In this document: in pieces, positions 7,924-16,187 of the stretch
Position numbering within the stretch: position 1 is the stretch's first letter
Layout: each line of letters begins with the position of its first letter
DNA from: an uncultured Caryophanales bacterium
GTDB taxonomy: Bacteria > Bacillota_I > Bacilli_A > RF39 > UBA660
Reading direction: 5' to 3'
DNA length: 34,809 nt
Assembly (NCBI GenBank): GCA_947302515.1
Contig: CAMYVT010000016.1
Location: forward strand, 1 to 34,809
Notes under the pieces: generated by a model
What the model was told of the DNA's origin: nothing
What the model saw: the letters and a program-made list of their open reading frames with translations, nothing else
The model's database searches: none
Translations under genes and position numbers: made by a program

Positions 7924-10158
7924 ATGGATAAAGAAAGAAAATTATTAAAAGTAGCAGGAATACTATATGGTATTTCTGGAGTACTATTATTAGAATTACC
8001 TGTTTTAGGAATACTATTAATATTAGCAGGAATATACTTTTTTACTCAAGCTGGAGAAGATGATGATACTTTATATAAAAATAGAGTAATACATTATATT
8101 ATAGCTATAATAGCAATAGTTAATATTATTGCATCAATTATAGTATTTATTGCTAATGATAATATTATTAAATATAGAAAAAGAGTTAATGGTAGAAATG
8201 CCCCACCAAAAGTAGTATATAAACTAGATAAAGAATCAAAAAAAATAGATATACTAATAAAATTGGGTGTTGCAATGATCTTTATCTCAGGATTATTATT
8301 TGCAACTACATCATGGAGTTTTATTAATAATTATGTAAAAGCAATTGCTTTAATAGTATTTGGTTTATTATTTTTAGGATTATCATTATTTACAGAACAA
8401 AAACTAAAATTATATAGATCATCTTATATGTATTGGTTACTAAGTGTATCTTTATTCATACTAACTATAGTAGGGGTTTTATATTTTGGAATATTTGGAA
8501 GTTATTTAACTTATGCTGGAGATGGAAGTCATCTTGCTTATGCCATAACATTTTTATCAGGAGCAGGGTTTGCTTTAACAACATATTATAAATTTCCTAA
8601 AAAGTATTTATTATATACTTGCTATGCAGCAGTAATCATAGCTTTTTCTAATATAATATTATTTATTAATTTATCTCAAATGATGACTTTATCAGTAATA
8701 TCAATATTAATATTATTAACTAATATTATTGATAGAAAAGAAGGTACAATTAATACATTTAGTACAGTAGTATCTTATTTATTATTTGGATTTATATTTA
8801 TTGCTACTCGTAATACAGATTTAGAATTACTAATTGCTTGTATTATTAATATATTAAATATAAATTATTTATCATTTATTAGACAAAAATCAGAAGAATC
8901 ATTCCTAAATATTATTTTGACTTATATATTATTAATATATGGTTTAGCTTCATTTACACCATTAGGAGATTGTATCTATATTATGATTACAATTTCAATT
9001 ACAATATATACTTTATTAATAAATGGTAATGTAATTCCAACATCAAAGTTTTCTCAAAGAATGAATTATATTATTTATTCTATAACAATGGTAACTTTAT
9101 TCTTAATAACCATATCATTAGAAAAATTCTATGTACCGTCAACATATGTATTTATAACACTATTCCATTTAGCAATGAATACTATGATAAAAAGAGGATG
9201 GTTCAGAATAGAATCATGGAAACTTGCTAATTATATTCAACCATTATTAATATTTAATGCTGTAGAAGCAATATTAGGTTATTATCATGATCCATTATCA
9301 TTACTATTAGAAATTGCTGTACTAGCAATAATATATAGTGTAATGCATTTCTTATATAAGAATAAATTAGATAGAGATATTTTATATATATATTTATTAA
9401 TTACACTAGTAATAGGAGTATTCTTTAAAGTAAATTATGAAGATATATTTGGAGTATTACTAGTAGTATTATCATGCTTATACTTATTTACTTCATCATA
9501 TTTAGCAGAAGAAAATGGAGAATCTAAAATAAAAGTATTATTATCATATACCTTATTACTAACAAGTCTTTATTTCCCATTTGTATATCAAAATATATTA
9601 GATATTAATATCTTTATACCATCATTAATATTTATTGTTCTAATCTTTATTATAGCTCCAATACTTAATAATGATTGGATAAAGAAAATATCATATTTAT
9701 ATATTATTTTACCTTTAAATACATTAATAATATCTTCAGAGTTAAGTTATGCAGTAAAAGTAGTATTAGAAAGTGCTACATGGCTATATATAATATTCCT
9801 AATTAATAAATTCTTTATAAAGAATGATTTAGCTACATGTATTATAAGTATTATAGGAATTATATATTTCTGTATTCATCCATTCTTTATAGAAGACTTA
9901 ATTGCCGGAATATATATTGGAGTATTAGGTTTAATTGTTATCTTAATAGGGTATAGAAAAGAAGGATATTTCCCATTATTTATAACAGGTATTGTTATGA
10001 CAGTATTAAATATTGTTTATAGACTAAAAGAAGTATGGAAGATGATTCCTTTCTGGTTATATCTATTAATTGGAGGATTAACAATCATAGGATTTGTTAC
10101 TTATAGAGAATTAAAAAAACAAAAACAAAATGAATTAAATAAAACTAAGTCTAATTAG
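7924..10158 (+). CDS. Large polytopic membrane protein, 744 aa
   Basis: Unrecognised integral membrane protein with some twenty or more hydrophobic segments covering nearly the whole length, and short polar connectors rich in Lys and Asp. The first 90 residues contain two hairpins, then a polar loop (RVNGRNAPPKVVYKLDKESK, about 87-106), then near-continuous membrane helices. The general look is like DUF2157-type or unknown multi-pass proteins; I see no transporter, transferase or nucleotide-binding motif. AGGAGAG upstream supports the ATG; two TATAAT-like sequences lie in the 39-base gap after rel, so it may have its own promoter or be read through from rel. A terminator spans its stop codon. 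Function not inferable. Confidence 0.85.
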   Translation: MDKERKLLKVAGILYGISGVLLLELPVLGILLILAGIYFFTQAGEDDDTLYKNRVIHYIIAIIAIVNIIASIIVFIANDNIIKYRKRVNGRNAPPKVVYKLDKESKKIDILIKLGVAMIFISGLLFATTSWSFINNYVKAIALIVFGLLFLGLSLFTEQKLKLYRSSYMYWLLSVSLFILTIVGVLYFGIFGSYLTYAGDGSHLAYAITFLSGAGFALTTYYKFPKKYLLYTCYAAVIIAFSNIILFINLSQMMTLSVISILILLTNIIDRKEGTINTFSTVVSYLLFGFIFIATRNTDLELLIACIINILNINYLSFIRQKSEESFLNIILTYILLIYGLASFTPLGDCIYIMITISITIYTLLINGNVIPTSKFSQRMNYIIYSITMVTLFLITISLEKFYVPSTYVFITLFHLAMNTMIKRGWFRIESWKLANYIQPLLIFNAVEAILGYYHDPLSLLLEIAVLAIIYSVMHFLYKNKLDRDILYIYLLITLVIGVFFKVNYEDIFGVLLVVLSCLYLFTSSYLAEENGESKIKVLLSYTLLLTSLYFPFVYQNILDINIFIPSLIFIVLIFIIAPILNNDWIKKISYLYIILPLNTLIISSELSYAVKVVLESATWLYIIFLINKFFIKNDLATCIISIIGIIYFCIHPFFIEDLIAGIYIGVLGLIVILIGYRKEGYFPLFITGIVMTVLNIVYRLKEVWKMIPFWLYLLIGGLTIIGFVTYRELKKQKQNELNKTKSN

Positions 10159-10172
10159 ACTTAGTTTTTTTT
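10141..10172 (+). terminator. Intrinsic terminator
   Basis: Perfect palindrome AAAACTAAGTCTAA / TTAGACTTAGTTTT (10141-10168) followed by T residues; the stop TAG lies inside the stem. Confidence 0.9.
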
Positions 10173-10205
10173 ATTATTTTGAGAATAATAATAATGGGGA
10201 TATAA

Positions 10206-10889
10206 ATGAGTAATTATAAAATAAAAGAAATACCTATTAATGAAAGACCCAGAGAAAGATTAAAAGAAGTAGGAGTAGAAAATATAACTAATATAGAATT
10301 ATTATCTATTATTTTAAAAACTGGATTAAAGAATAAAAATGTAAATGAATTATCTATTGAATTATTGAAAAATTATTCTTTAAAAGATTTAAAAGATATA
10401 TCAATTAATCAATTAACTAAAATAAAAGGAATAGGTGAAGTAAAAGCCATAGAATTAATTAGTTCTATAGAATTAGGAAAAAGAATAATTTTAGAAAGAG
10501 AAGAAAAAATAAAATTAGATAATCCAAACTCTATTTGGAAAGATGCTAAGTATTTAATGACTGGTAAAAAACAAGAATATTTTTATTGTTATTATTTTAA
10601 TAATAAACAAGAATTATTAGAAAGAAAATTAATATATATTGGTACTGTTAATAAATCAACTACTCATACAAGAGAAATATTTAAAGAAGCATATAAAGTA
10701 AGTGCAACAAGTATAATATGTATTCATAATCATCCATCAAATGATATATCACCATCAAAAGCAGATATTGATTTTACTAATACATTAATAAAAACAGGTA
10801 ATATACAAGGAATACCAGTAGTAGATCATATTATAATAGGAGATAATAATTATTATAGTTTCTATGAACATAATAATTTGAATAATTGA
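10206..10889 (+). CDS. radC: RadC/YeeS family JAMM-type protein
   Basis: RadC (UPF0758), 227 aa, near usual length. The N-terminal helix-hairpin-helix part (about residues 15-90) contains LTKIKGIGEVKAIELISSIELG. The C-terminal MPN/JAMM metalloprotease-like domain shows HTREIFKEA, IICIHNHPSND (HxHP metal site) and PSKADIDFT, all expected. The biochemical role of the family remains uncertain despite its name; it is not required for repair in well-studied species. In Bacillus radC sits beside mreBCD; here mreC follows directly and mreB is absent. The ribosome binding site before the ATG is weak (GGGG at 10196-10199). A promoter for mreC overlaps the stop codon. Confidence 0.93.
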   Translation: MSNYKIKEIPINERPRERLKEVGVENITNIELLSIILKTGLKNKNVNELSIELLKNYSLKDLKDISINQLTKIKGIGEVKAIELISSIELGKRIILEREEKIKLDNPNSIWKDAKYLMTGKKQEYFYCYYFNNKQELLERKLIYIGTVNKSTTHTREIFKEAYKVSATSIICIHNHPSNDISPSKADIDFTNTLIKTGNIQGIPVVDHIIIGDNNYYSFYEHNNLNN

Positions 10890-10914
10890 ATGTAATTAAT
10901 TTTTATAATATAAT
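10886..10914 (+). promoter_or_regulatory. Promoter of mreCD
   Basis: TTGAAT (10886-10891), 17-base spacer, TATAAT (10909-10914). The -35 box overlaps the radC stop codon. Confidence 0.75.
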
Positions 10915-10934
10915 AAAAAAAAGAAGTGATGAGA

Positions 10935-11720
10935 ATGTATAAAAGAAAAAAGAAAAATACTAAATATTATTTTATTGGAGCTATAGTTTTAATAGTATTA
11001 TTAACTATATCTTTATTAATACAAGGTAATGGTAATCATCCTAATAATATTATTAAAACAATATCATCTACTATTAATAAAGTAGTAATGGCACCATTCA
11101 CTTCTCTTAATAAAGATAAAGGTATAACTCAGAGTGATGAGTATATTATTCAAAAGAATTCAAATGATGAATTAATACAAGAAATAAAAGAATTAAAAGA
11201 AGCTTTAGAATTAAATAAAACATTAACTGAATTTGAACCAATCAATGCAACAGTTTTATCAAGAAACAAAAGTTATTGGTTTAATACTATAACTATTGAT
11301 AAAGGAACTAAATCTGGTCTTTCTGAAAATATGGCGGTAATAACAAAAAAAGGTTTAATTGGAAAGCTTTCAAAAGTATATAAAAATTCCAGTGAAGTTA
11401 AATTAATTACCTCAGATGATATTAATTTTAAGGTTAGTGTAGCAATAAGAGATAATGGAATAGATTATTATGCAATTATGAATGGATATGATAAAGATAC
11501 TAAGACAGTACAATTATCTGGTATAGATAAAACTAGTCCAATTAATAAAGGAGACGTAGTAGTTACTAGTGGGTTAGGAGAGTTGTTTCCTTCAGGAATA
11601 TATATTGGTGAAGTAGAAGAAATAAAAAGTGATAAATATAATTTGAGTAAAATAATATCAGTAAAAACAAAACAAGATTTTAATGATATACATTATGTAA
11701 CAGTATTGAAGGTGAAATAG
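10935..11720 (+). CDS. mreC: Cell shape-determining protein MreC
   Basis: MreC, 261 aa, bitopic membrane protein of the elongasome that links the cytoskeleton to peptidoglycan synthases. Visible: a basic N-terminus, one membrane helix (about residues 12-30), a coiled coil (about 65-105, NDELIQEIKELKEALELN), then the beta-rich MreC core with NATVLSRNKSYWFNTITIDKGTKSG and KGDVVVTSGLGELFPSGIYIGEV, both hallmark regions. I chose ATG 10935 because AAGTGAT-GAG precedes it exactly as AAGTGATAAG precedes recO; GTG 10926 and ATG 10929 are in-frame alternatives adding at most three residues. The stop overlaps the mreD start by one base. mreB is not adjacent. Confidence 0.93.
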   Translation: MYKRKKKNTKYYFIGAIVLIVLLTISLLIQGNGNHPNNIIKTISSTINKVVMAPFTSLNKDKGITQSDEYIIQKNSNDELIQEIKELKEALELNKTLTEFEPINATVLSRNKSYWFNTITIDKGTKSGLSENMAVITKKGLIGKLSKVYKNSSEVKLITSDDINFKVSVAIRDNGIDYYAIMNGYDKDTKTVQLSGIDKTSPINKGDVVVTSGLGELFPSGIYIGEVEEIKSDKYNLSKIISVKTKQDFNDIHYVTVLKVK

Positions 11721-12226
11721 TGATTCCCTATATTATTATGATATTATCACTTATACTAGATGGATTATTAACAAATTATTTACCATTTTTAGTAAATGAT
11801 TTATCATACTTCACACCATTATTAACATTAGTATCAATAATTATTATTTATCCATTTTATCGTAAAGATGAAAATAAATACCTTATAACAGTATTTATCT
11901 TAGGAATAATATATGATTTATTCTATACAAATCTATTATTCTTTAATGCTGTATTATTTGTAGTAATAGCTTTAATAAATAGAAAGATTCAAAAAACAGT
12001 ATCTTTAAATAATTTTAATGTATTAATAGAAACAATAATTATAATAGTATTATATGAATTATTAACAGGTATTATTTTATTTACTTATAATATAGTTCCA
12101 GTAACAATATATAAAGTTTATTATAAAATAATTCATAGTATTCTATTAAATGTAATATATATAGAATTAATATATATAATTTTAAAAATATTACCTAAAA
12201 AATATAAACAAATAAGTATTAATTAA
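11720..12226 (+). CDS. mreD: Rod shape-determining protein MreD
   Basis: MreD-like integral membrane protein, 168 aa, with about five membrane helices, matching the family's usual size. The assignment rests on hydrophobic profile (N-terminal PYIIMILSLILDGLLTNYLP, central FILGIIYDLFYTNLLFFNA, typical of MreD) and on its position directly behind mreC. The start is GTG at 11720, overlapping the last base of the mreC stop; AAGGTGA at 11709-11715 serves it from within mreC, giving translational coupling. It works with MreC and RodA/PBP2 in cell-wall elongation. A terminator spans the stop region. Confidence 0.85.
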   Translation: MIPYIIMILSLILDGLLTNYLPFLVNDLSYFTPLLTLVSIIIIYPFYRKDENKYLITVFILGIIYDLFYTNLLFFNAVLFVVIALINRKIQKTVSLNNFNVLIETIIIIVLYELLTGIILFTYNIVPVTIYKVYYKIIHSILLNVIYIELIYIILKILPKKYKQISIN

Positions 12227-12240
12227 AATACTTATTTTTA
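12210..12240 (+). terminator. Intrinsic terminator of mreCD
   Basis: AAATAAGTATT (12210-12220) / AATACTTATTT (12227-12237), followed by T residues; overlaps the mreD stop. Confidence 0.85.
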
Positions 12241-12250
12241 TTTAAAATTA

Positions 12251-12279
12251 TTGACATAAAAAGGAGGTTTTGCTATAAT
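12251..12279 (+). promoter_or_regulatory. Strong promoter of tRNA-Ala
   Basis: Consensus TTGACA (12251-12256), 17-base spacer, extended -10 TGCTATAAT (box 12274-12279). Confidence 0.9.
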
Positions 12280-12313
12280 TTGATTACTGGTGTGAAATAG
12301 CATTAGTTTTATT

Positions 12314-12389
12314 GGGGCATTAGCTCAGCTGGGAGAGCGTCACGTTTGCACCGTGAAGGTCAGCGGTTCGATCCCGCTATGCTCCACCA
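12314..12389 (+). tRNA. tRNA-Ala(UGC)
   Basis: A 76-base cloverleaf reading GGGGCAT...ATGCTCC plus encoded CCA. The D arm is AGCTCAGCTGGGAGAGC, the anticodon stem TCACG/CGTGA with loop TTTGCAC (anticodon TGC), and the T arm AGCGGTTCGATCCCGCT. It closely resembles the Bacillus tRNA-Ala. It has its own strong promoter and terminator, so it is a single-tRNA unit. Confidence 0.98.
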
Positions 12390-12398
12390 TATGAATAT

Positions 12399-12424
12399 AA
12401 CCATTGATTATCAATGGTTTTTTT
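12399..12424 (+). terminator. Intrinsic terminator of tRNA-Ala
   Basis: AACCATTGAT (12399-12408) / ATCAATGGTT (12410-12419) then TTTTT. Confidence 0.9.
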
Positions 12425-12440
12425 GTATTTAAAAATAATA

Positions 12441-12469
12441 TTGACAGTTTATTTATCTAATGATATGTT
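12441..12469 (+). promoter_or_regulatory. Promoter of the glycosyltransferase gene
   Basis: TTGACA (12441-12446), 17-base spacer, TATGTT (12464-12469) with an upstream TGA extension. The predicted start near 12476 leaves too little leader for the ATG at 12485, favouring the ATG at 12503. Confidence 0.7.
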
Positions 12470-12502
12470 AACAATGTAATAATAATGGAAGTAGATGATT
12501 AT

Positions 12503-13186
12503 ATGGTAATAGTTGTTTTTAGTTGTGATAAGAATAATGATTTATGGGAACCGTTTTATCATTGTATGGAAAAGTATTATCCAAATCATCCTAAAATAAT
12601 ATATAAAACAGAGCAAATAGATAATCCTTATTATGAAACCATTTCAAAGAATTATCCAATGAGTGAATGGACTAAGGGAATAAGAGAAACATTAGATGAA
12701 ATAGATGATGATCTAATATTATTTATGGCAGATGATATGTTTATACGTAAACCAGTAGATAAAAAAAGAATTGATTATACTGTAGAAATGATAAAACAAT
12801 TACCAAATGCAGCTTGTTTTAACTATGAAAAGAGTTTTGATAGTACTGATCTTACAACCAACATAGAAGGGTTTAAAAAGAGAAATAAGGGTAGCTTATA
12901 TGAAGTGAGTTTAATGTGTGGATTGTGGAAAAAAGAAGCATTAAGTAAAATATTATCTGTAGACTGCAGTCCATGGGATATAGAATGTAATAATAATGGA
13001 TATGGATATGAATTTTATATTAATTCAGAAGACTTTATTATTGACTGGGGCTATGAAACCTGGAAACATGCTGGTATAAAGCAAGGAAAATGGTGTAGAG
13101 AAGCAAAAGATTTTTTTGATAAAGAAGGTATTAAAATAGATTATGAAAAAAGAGGTTTTGCCTCTTTAGAAGAAATACAATTATAA
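12503..13186 (+). CDS. Putative glycosyltransferase (GT-A-like)
   Basis: Cytoplasmic protein of 227 aa resembling small capsule or surface-polysaccharide glycosyltransferases. It opens with a Rossmann-type strand, MVIVVFSCDKNNDLWEPF, then MSEWTKGIRETLDEIDDDLILFMADDMFI, where the ADD within a hydrophobic strand fits the metal-binding acidic motif of GT-A enzymes. The C-terminal part has conserved-looking aromatic blocks (LMCGLWKK, SPWDIECNN, WGYETWKHAGI). I chose ATG 12503 because GGAAG lies at suitable distance and the promoter start leaves no ribosome binding site for the ATG 18 bases upstream. It stands alone, with no sugar-nucleotide genes nearby. The donor and acceptor cannot be read from sequence. 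Confidence 0.65.
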   Translation: MVIVVFSCDKNNDLWEPFYHCMEKYYPNHPKIIYKTEQIDNPYYETISKNYPMSEWTKGIRETLDEIDDDLILFMADDMFIRKPVDKKRIDYTVEMIKQLPNAACFNYEKSFDSTDLTTNIEGFKKRNKGSLYEVSLMCGLWKKEALSKILSVDCSPWDIECNNNGYGYEFYINSEDFIIDWGYETWKHAGIKQGKWCREAKDFFDKEGIKIDYEKRGFASLEEIQL

Positions 13187-13201
13187 TAATAATAAAAAGT
13201 A

Positions 13202-13231
13202 TTGTTTAATAAAGTAAGAATGTGATATTAT
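13202..13231 (+). promoter_or_regulatory. Promoter of structured RNA / exporter unit
   Basis: TTGTTT (13202-13207), 18-base spacer, TATTAT (13226-13231) with a TGA extension. Predicted start about 13238, which is the first base of the RNA's closing stem. Confidence 0.7.
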
Positions 13232-13237
13232 ATATAT

Positions 13238-13343
13238 GACGAGTATACAAGAAGCAATTCTTTTTATTAGTCTTAGTCATTTATCACGCGTTTGATCAAG
13301 ATTAAGTATGCTCATCAAAGAAGAGATTTTCTCTTCTTTTTTT
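13238..13343 (+). ncRNA. Candidate structured RNA (three-way junction plus terminator)
   Basis: About 106 bases with its own promoter. The closing stem P1 pairs GACGAGTATAC (13238-13248) with GTATGCTCATC (13306-13316), ten of eleven positions. Inside are P2, AAGAA-GCAA-TTCTT (13249-13262, GNRA loop), and P3, TTAGTCTT (13267-13274) with AAGATTAA (13298-13305), whose loop can form a further ATCA/TGAT helix. A terminator follows: AAAGAAGAG (13317-13325) / CTCTTCTTT (13331-13339) and a T tract. TTCTTT of P2 can instead pair with AAAGAA of the terminator, allowing a switch. I recognise no known riboswitch or sRNA family. It could be a leader RNA for the exporter gene or a free sRNA. Confidence 0.65.
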
Positions 13344-13393
13344 ATTTTTTAATTAAAAATAGTGTTTTTTTATTTTTCCAGAGAATAATATTA

Positions 13394-15496
13394 ATGGAGG
13401 CGAAAGTAATAACATTGAAAGTAGTATTACAAGATGGTATAAAAGACTGTGGAATTTGTTGCCTTTTATCTATTATTAGGTTCTATGGAGGAGAAGTACC
13501 TAAAGAATATTTAAGAGAAATAACAAACACTACAAAAGAAGGAGTCTCATTATATAACTTGTTACAAGGTGCATTATTAATTGGTTTTGAGGCAGAAGGG
13601 CTATCAGGAAAAATAGAAGAAATAGAAGTAAATAACTTACCATGTATAGCTCATATTCAAATGAAAAAAAACAGAAAACATTTTGTTGTAATATATAGAA
13701 TAAATAAAGAAAGACAACAAGTTACTATAATGGATCCAGCTAAAGGAAAAAGAACAATAACTTTTTCTGAATATAATATGCTATCAAGTAATTATTATCT
13801 ATTTTTAAAACCAAAAAAGAAAATTCCAATCTTAAAGAAAAAAAATATTATCTATCATCATATTATCAATTTATTATTAAAGAATAAGATTCTATTCATT
13901 TTCATTTTTCTTATAACAACAAATTATTTCGTATTAAATTATATAACTTCCTTTCATTTTAAGTATCTAATAGAGTACGTAATTGAATATAATACTTCCA
14001 ATAATCTTATTACTATTAGTATTGTTCTTTTATTATTTTATTTGATAAAAAACATATTAAATAGTTTAAGAATTATTTTATTAAATAAATGGAATTCTCT
14101 TTTTTCTTTAGAAATAACAAATACTATTTATAAACAAGTACTTTTGCTTCCATATCTCTATTTTAAAAATAGAACTACTGGAGAAGTTCTATCGAGATTT
14201 CAAGATCTATCTAGCATTAGAGATTACTTATCTAATTTAATGACAACAATAACAACAGATTTAATATCATGTCTTTTATTCTCTATTGTATTATGGAAAT
14301 ATAATCATACATTAACAATTATTATGATTATATCAGTATTATCAACAACTATCATAACAGTAATAAATAATAATCATAAAAAAAGAAATTTAAAAAGAAT
14401 AAAAGCATCTGAAGATGTTATTAACTCATACATAATACAAGGAATAAGTAATGTAGATACCATTAAAGGTAGTCATATGGAGAAAAGATTAATTGACAAA
14501 TTTGAAATAAACAATAAATCATTTCAAGAACACATTTATAATTATTTAAGATTATTTGAAATAGAAAAATATCTAAAAGATAATATAAAAGATATTATGA
14601 TATTAATAATCTATAGTATTGGTAGTTATTACGTAATTAATAATGTATTATCACTAAGTAATCTTATAATATTTCAGACATTTTCATTTTATTTTATTAA
14701 TAGTTCAAATAATATCATAAATGTACTAAGTAATTACCATTCTTATAAAATAACATTAGATAGAGTTGAAGAATTATTCATGTTAGAAAAAGAAAATTTT
14801 AAACATAGTTATTTTTACCTTCCATATACTTTAAATGGAGACATAACTATAAACAATTTAAATTATAAAATAGGTACAAAAACTATTTTTAATGATTTAA
14901 ATATTACTATTAAGAAAGGAGAAAAAATACTACTAAGTGGAGAAAGTGGTAGTGGAAAATCAACTCTAGTTAAGATGTTAATGAGATATATTGATGTAAG
15001 TTTTAATACTATTAAAATAGCAAATATTGATATAAATCATTATCATTTACAAAATATTAGATCAAATATTATTTATGTTTCAAGCAATGAATATTTATTT
15101 CAAGACTCTATAAAAAATAATATATGTTTATATAAAGAATATGATGAAGAAGAATTAAATAAAGTATGTGAAATATGTCGTGTTACTGAATTATTAAAAA
15201 GCAAAAATATAACAGAAGATTCAATAATAGAAGAAAATGGATTTAATTTAAGTAATGGAGAAAGACAAAGAATCGTTTTAGCAAGAGCTCTCTTAAAAAA
15301 ATCAAGTATTTATATTTTTGATGAAGCATTAGCTCAGATAGATATAAATAATGAAAAGAAAATACTAGAAAGTATTTTTAGTTATTTAAATGATAAAACA
15401 ATCATAATAATATCTCATCGTTTTAATAATAAAAAGTTATTTGATAGGGTATTAAAATTAGAAAAAGGAAAGATAAATGAAAATAAAAAATTATGA
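13394..15496 (+). CDS. Peptidase C39-containing ABC exporter for double-glycine peptides
   Basis: Bacteriocin maturation and export protein (PCAT type), 700 aa, that cleaves leaders after Gly-Gly and exports the mature peptide. The N-terminal C39 papain-like domain has Q13, C19 (DGIKDCGICCL), H96 (KKNRKHFVVIY) and D114 (MDPAKG). A six-helix ABC membrane domain covers about 155-430. The ATPase domain has Walker A GESGSGKST (about 516), signature LSNGERQR, Walker B IYIFDEA and the H-loop SHR. The reading frame opens at 13292, but that would place the start inside the upstream RNA; ATG 13394 is the better choice, although its ribosome binding site is weak (a TTG at 13415 is another option). It overlaps the accessory gene by 20 bases. 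Confidence 0.93.
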   Translation: MEAKVITLKVVLQDGIKDCGICCLLSIIRFYGGEVPKEYLREITNTTKEGVSLYNLLQGALLIGFEAEGLSGKIEEIEVNNLPCIAHIQMKKNRKHFVVIYRINKERQQVTIMDPAKGKRTITFSEYNMLSSNYYLFLKPKKKIPILKKKNIIYHHIINLLLKNKILFIFIFLITTNYFVLNYITSFHFKYLIEYVIEYNTSNNLITISIVLLLFYLIKNILNSLRIILLNKWNSLFSLEITNTIYKQVLLLPYLYFKNRTTGEVLSRFQDLSSIRDYLSNLMTTITTDLISCLLFSIVLWKYNHTLTIIMIISVLSTTIITVINNNHKKRNLKRIKASEDVINSYIIQGISNVDTIKGSHMEKRLIDKFEINNKSFQEHIYNYLRLFEIEKYLKDNIKDIMILIIYSIGSYYVINNVLSLSNLIIFQTFSFYFINSSNNIINVLSNYHSYKITLDRVEELFMLEKENFKHSYFYLPYTLNGDITINNLNYKIGTKTIFNDLNITIKKGEKILLSGESGSGKSTLVKMLMRYIDVSFNTIKIANIDINHYHLQNIRSNIIYVSSNEYLFQDSIKNNICLYKEYDEEELNKVCEICRVTELLKSKNITEDSIIEENGFNLSNGERQRIVLARALLKKSSIYIFDEALAQIDINNEKKILESIFSYLNDKTIIIISHRFNNKKLFDRVLKLEKGKINENKKL

Positions 15497-15869
15497 AACA
15501 AAAATATTAATAATAGTAGTAGTAATAGTAATTTTTATTGTTGAAATAACAAGTATTGGTATATTAAATACAATAAAAATAATAGAATATAAAAACTATT
15601 CAATGATTGTTTTAGATAAAAATAGAGCTATGGTCTATATTTCATCAAAAGATAAAAATATATGGTATAAAAACAAATACTTATATATTAATAATACTAA
15701 AGTAAAATATAATATTGAAGAAATAACAAAAGATAATAATTATATGAGATTTATCATAAAATTAAAATTTCCCCCAAAACAACATACAAATGATATTATA
15801 ACAATCTCAATAGAAGATAAAAGAATAAATATAATTAAAATTATAAATAGAACATGGGGTGGTGATTAG
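15477..15869 (+). CDS. Putative bacteriocin secretion accessory protein, 130 aa
   Basis: Membrane-anchored protein with one N-terminal helix (about residues 9-30, very Ile/Val-rich) and a short, Lys/Ile/Asn-rich extracytoplasmic domain of about 95 residues predicted to be beta-rich. It overlaps the end of the exporter by 20 bases and the first peptide gene by 8, so it belongs to the same operon. By position it matches the HlyD-like accessory proteins (LcnD class) that pair with C39 exporters, but it is far shorter than those (usually over 400 aa), so it may be a reduced accessory or an unrelated immunity or anchoring protein. AAAGGAAAG upstream supports the ATG. Confidence 0.7.
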   Translation: MKIKNYETKILIIVVVIVIFIVEITSIGILNTIKIIEYKNYSMIVLDKNRAMVYISSKDKNIWYKNKYLYINNTKVKYNIEEITKDNNYMRFIIKLKFPPKQHTNDIITISIEDKRINIIKIINRTWGGD

Positions 15870-16017
15870 AATAATAAAAGTAGAAGATCAACAATTAGAA
15901 AAAATAACAGGAGGAGCAGTCCCATATGTTTGGATAGGTATTGCTATAGCAGCAGCAATTATCTTCCTATCAGGAGTAATTGATGGCATAGCAAATCCTA
16001 AGGAGTGTGGAACGTGA
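15862..16017 (+). CDS. Bacteriocin precursor peptide A (double-glycine leader)
   Basis: A 51-residue precursor. The leader ends in QLEKITGG, matching the LxxIxGG consensus cut by C39 peptidases, with cleavage after Gly18. The 33-residue mature peptide is hydrophobic (VWIGIAIAAAIIFLSG), has a GxxxG motif (GVIDG) and ends KECGT with a single Cys. The start is probably GTG 15862, overlapping the accessory gene; its ribosome binding site is poor, so coupling from the upstream gene is likely. The stop TGA overlaps the GTG of peptide B. Location directly behind its exporter strongly supports the assignment. Confidence 0.8.
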   Translation: MIRIIKVEDQQLEKITGGAVPYVWIGIAIAAAIIFLSGVIDGIANPKECGT

Positions 16018-16187
16018 CAAAGATAGAAGACAAAAAGCAAGAAGAAGTGATTGGAGGAGATTCATACGTAACAGGTCCTATTATTAATGCAGTTGTAAAT
16101 ATTATTAAATTAATAAGAGATGCTGGTTATGATATGGGCTCTGGATTTCGTAGAATGGCGGAAGATGAAATATGTCCATTAAGCTAA
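16014..16187 (+). CDS. Bacteriocin precursor peptide B (double-glycine leader)
   Basis: A 57-residue precursor with leader MTKIEDKKQEEVIGG and a 42-residue mature part that contains an amphipathic stretch (IINAVVNIIKLIRDAG), a GxxxG motif (GYDMG) and a C-terminal Cys (EICPLS). I chose GTG 16014 because AAGGAG at 16000-16005 is ideally spaced; GTG 16005 lies within that site. It overlaps peptide A by four bases (GTGA), which should give matched synthesis of the two, as expected for a two-peptide (class IIb) bacteriocin whose helices pair through GxxxG motifs. Confidence 0.8.
   Translation: MTKIEDKKQEEVIGGDSYVTGPIINAVVNIIKLIRDAGYDMGSGFRRMAEDEICPLS

Noticed and set aside
12258..12270. Ribosome binding site-like AAAGGAGG between the tRNA-Ala -35 and -10
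   Set aside because: It lies in the promoter spacer, is not transcribed from that promoter and no ORF follows.
13292..13393. Upstream start of the exporter frame at 13292
   Set aside because: It lies inside the structured RNA and across its terminator; the added residues are unlike any C39 exporter and have no ribosome binding site.
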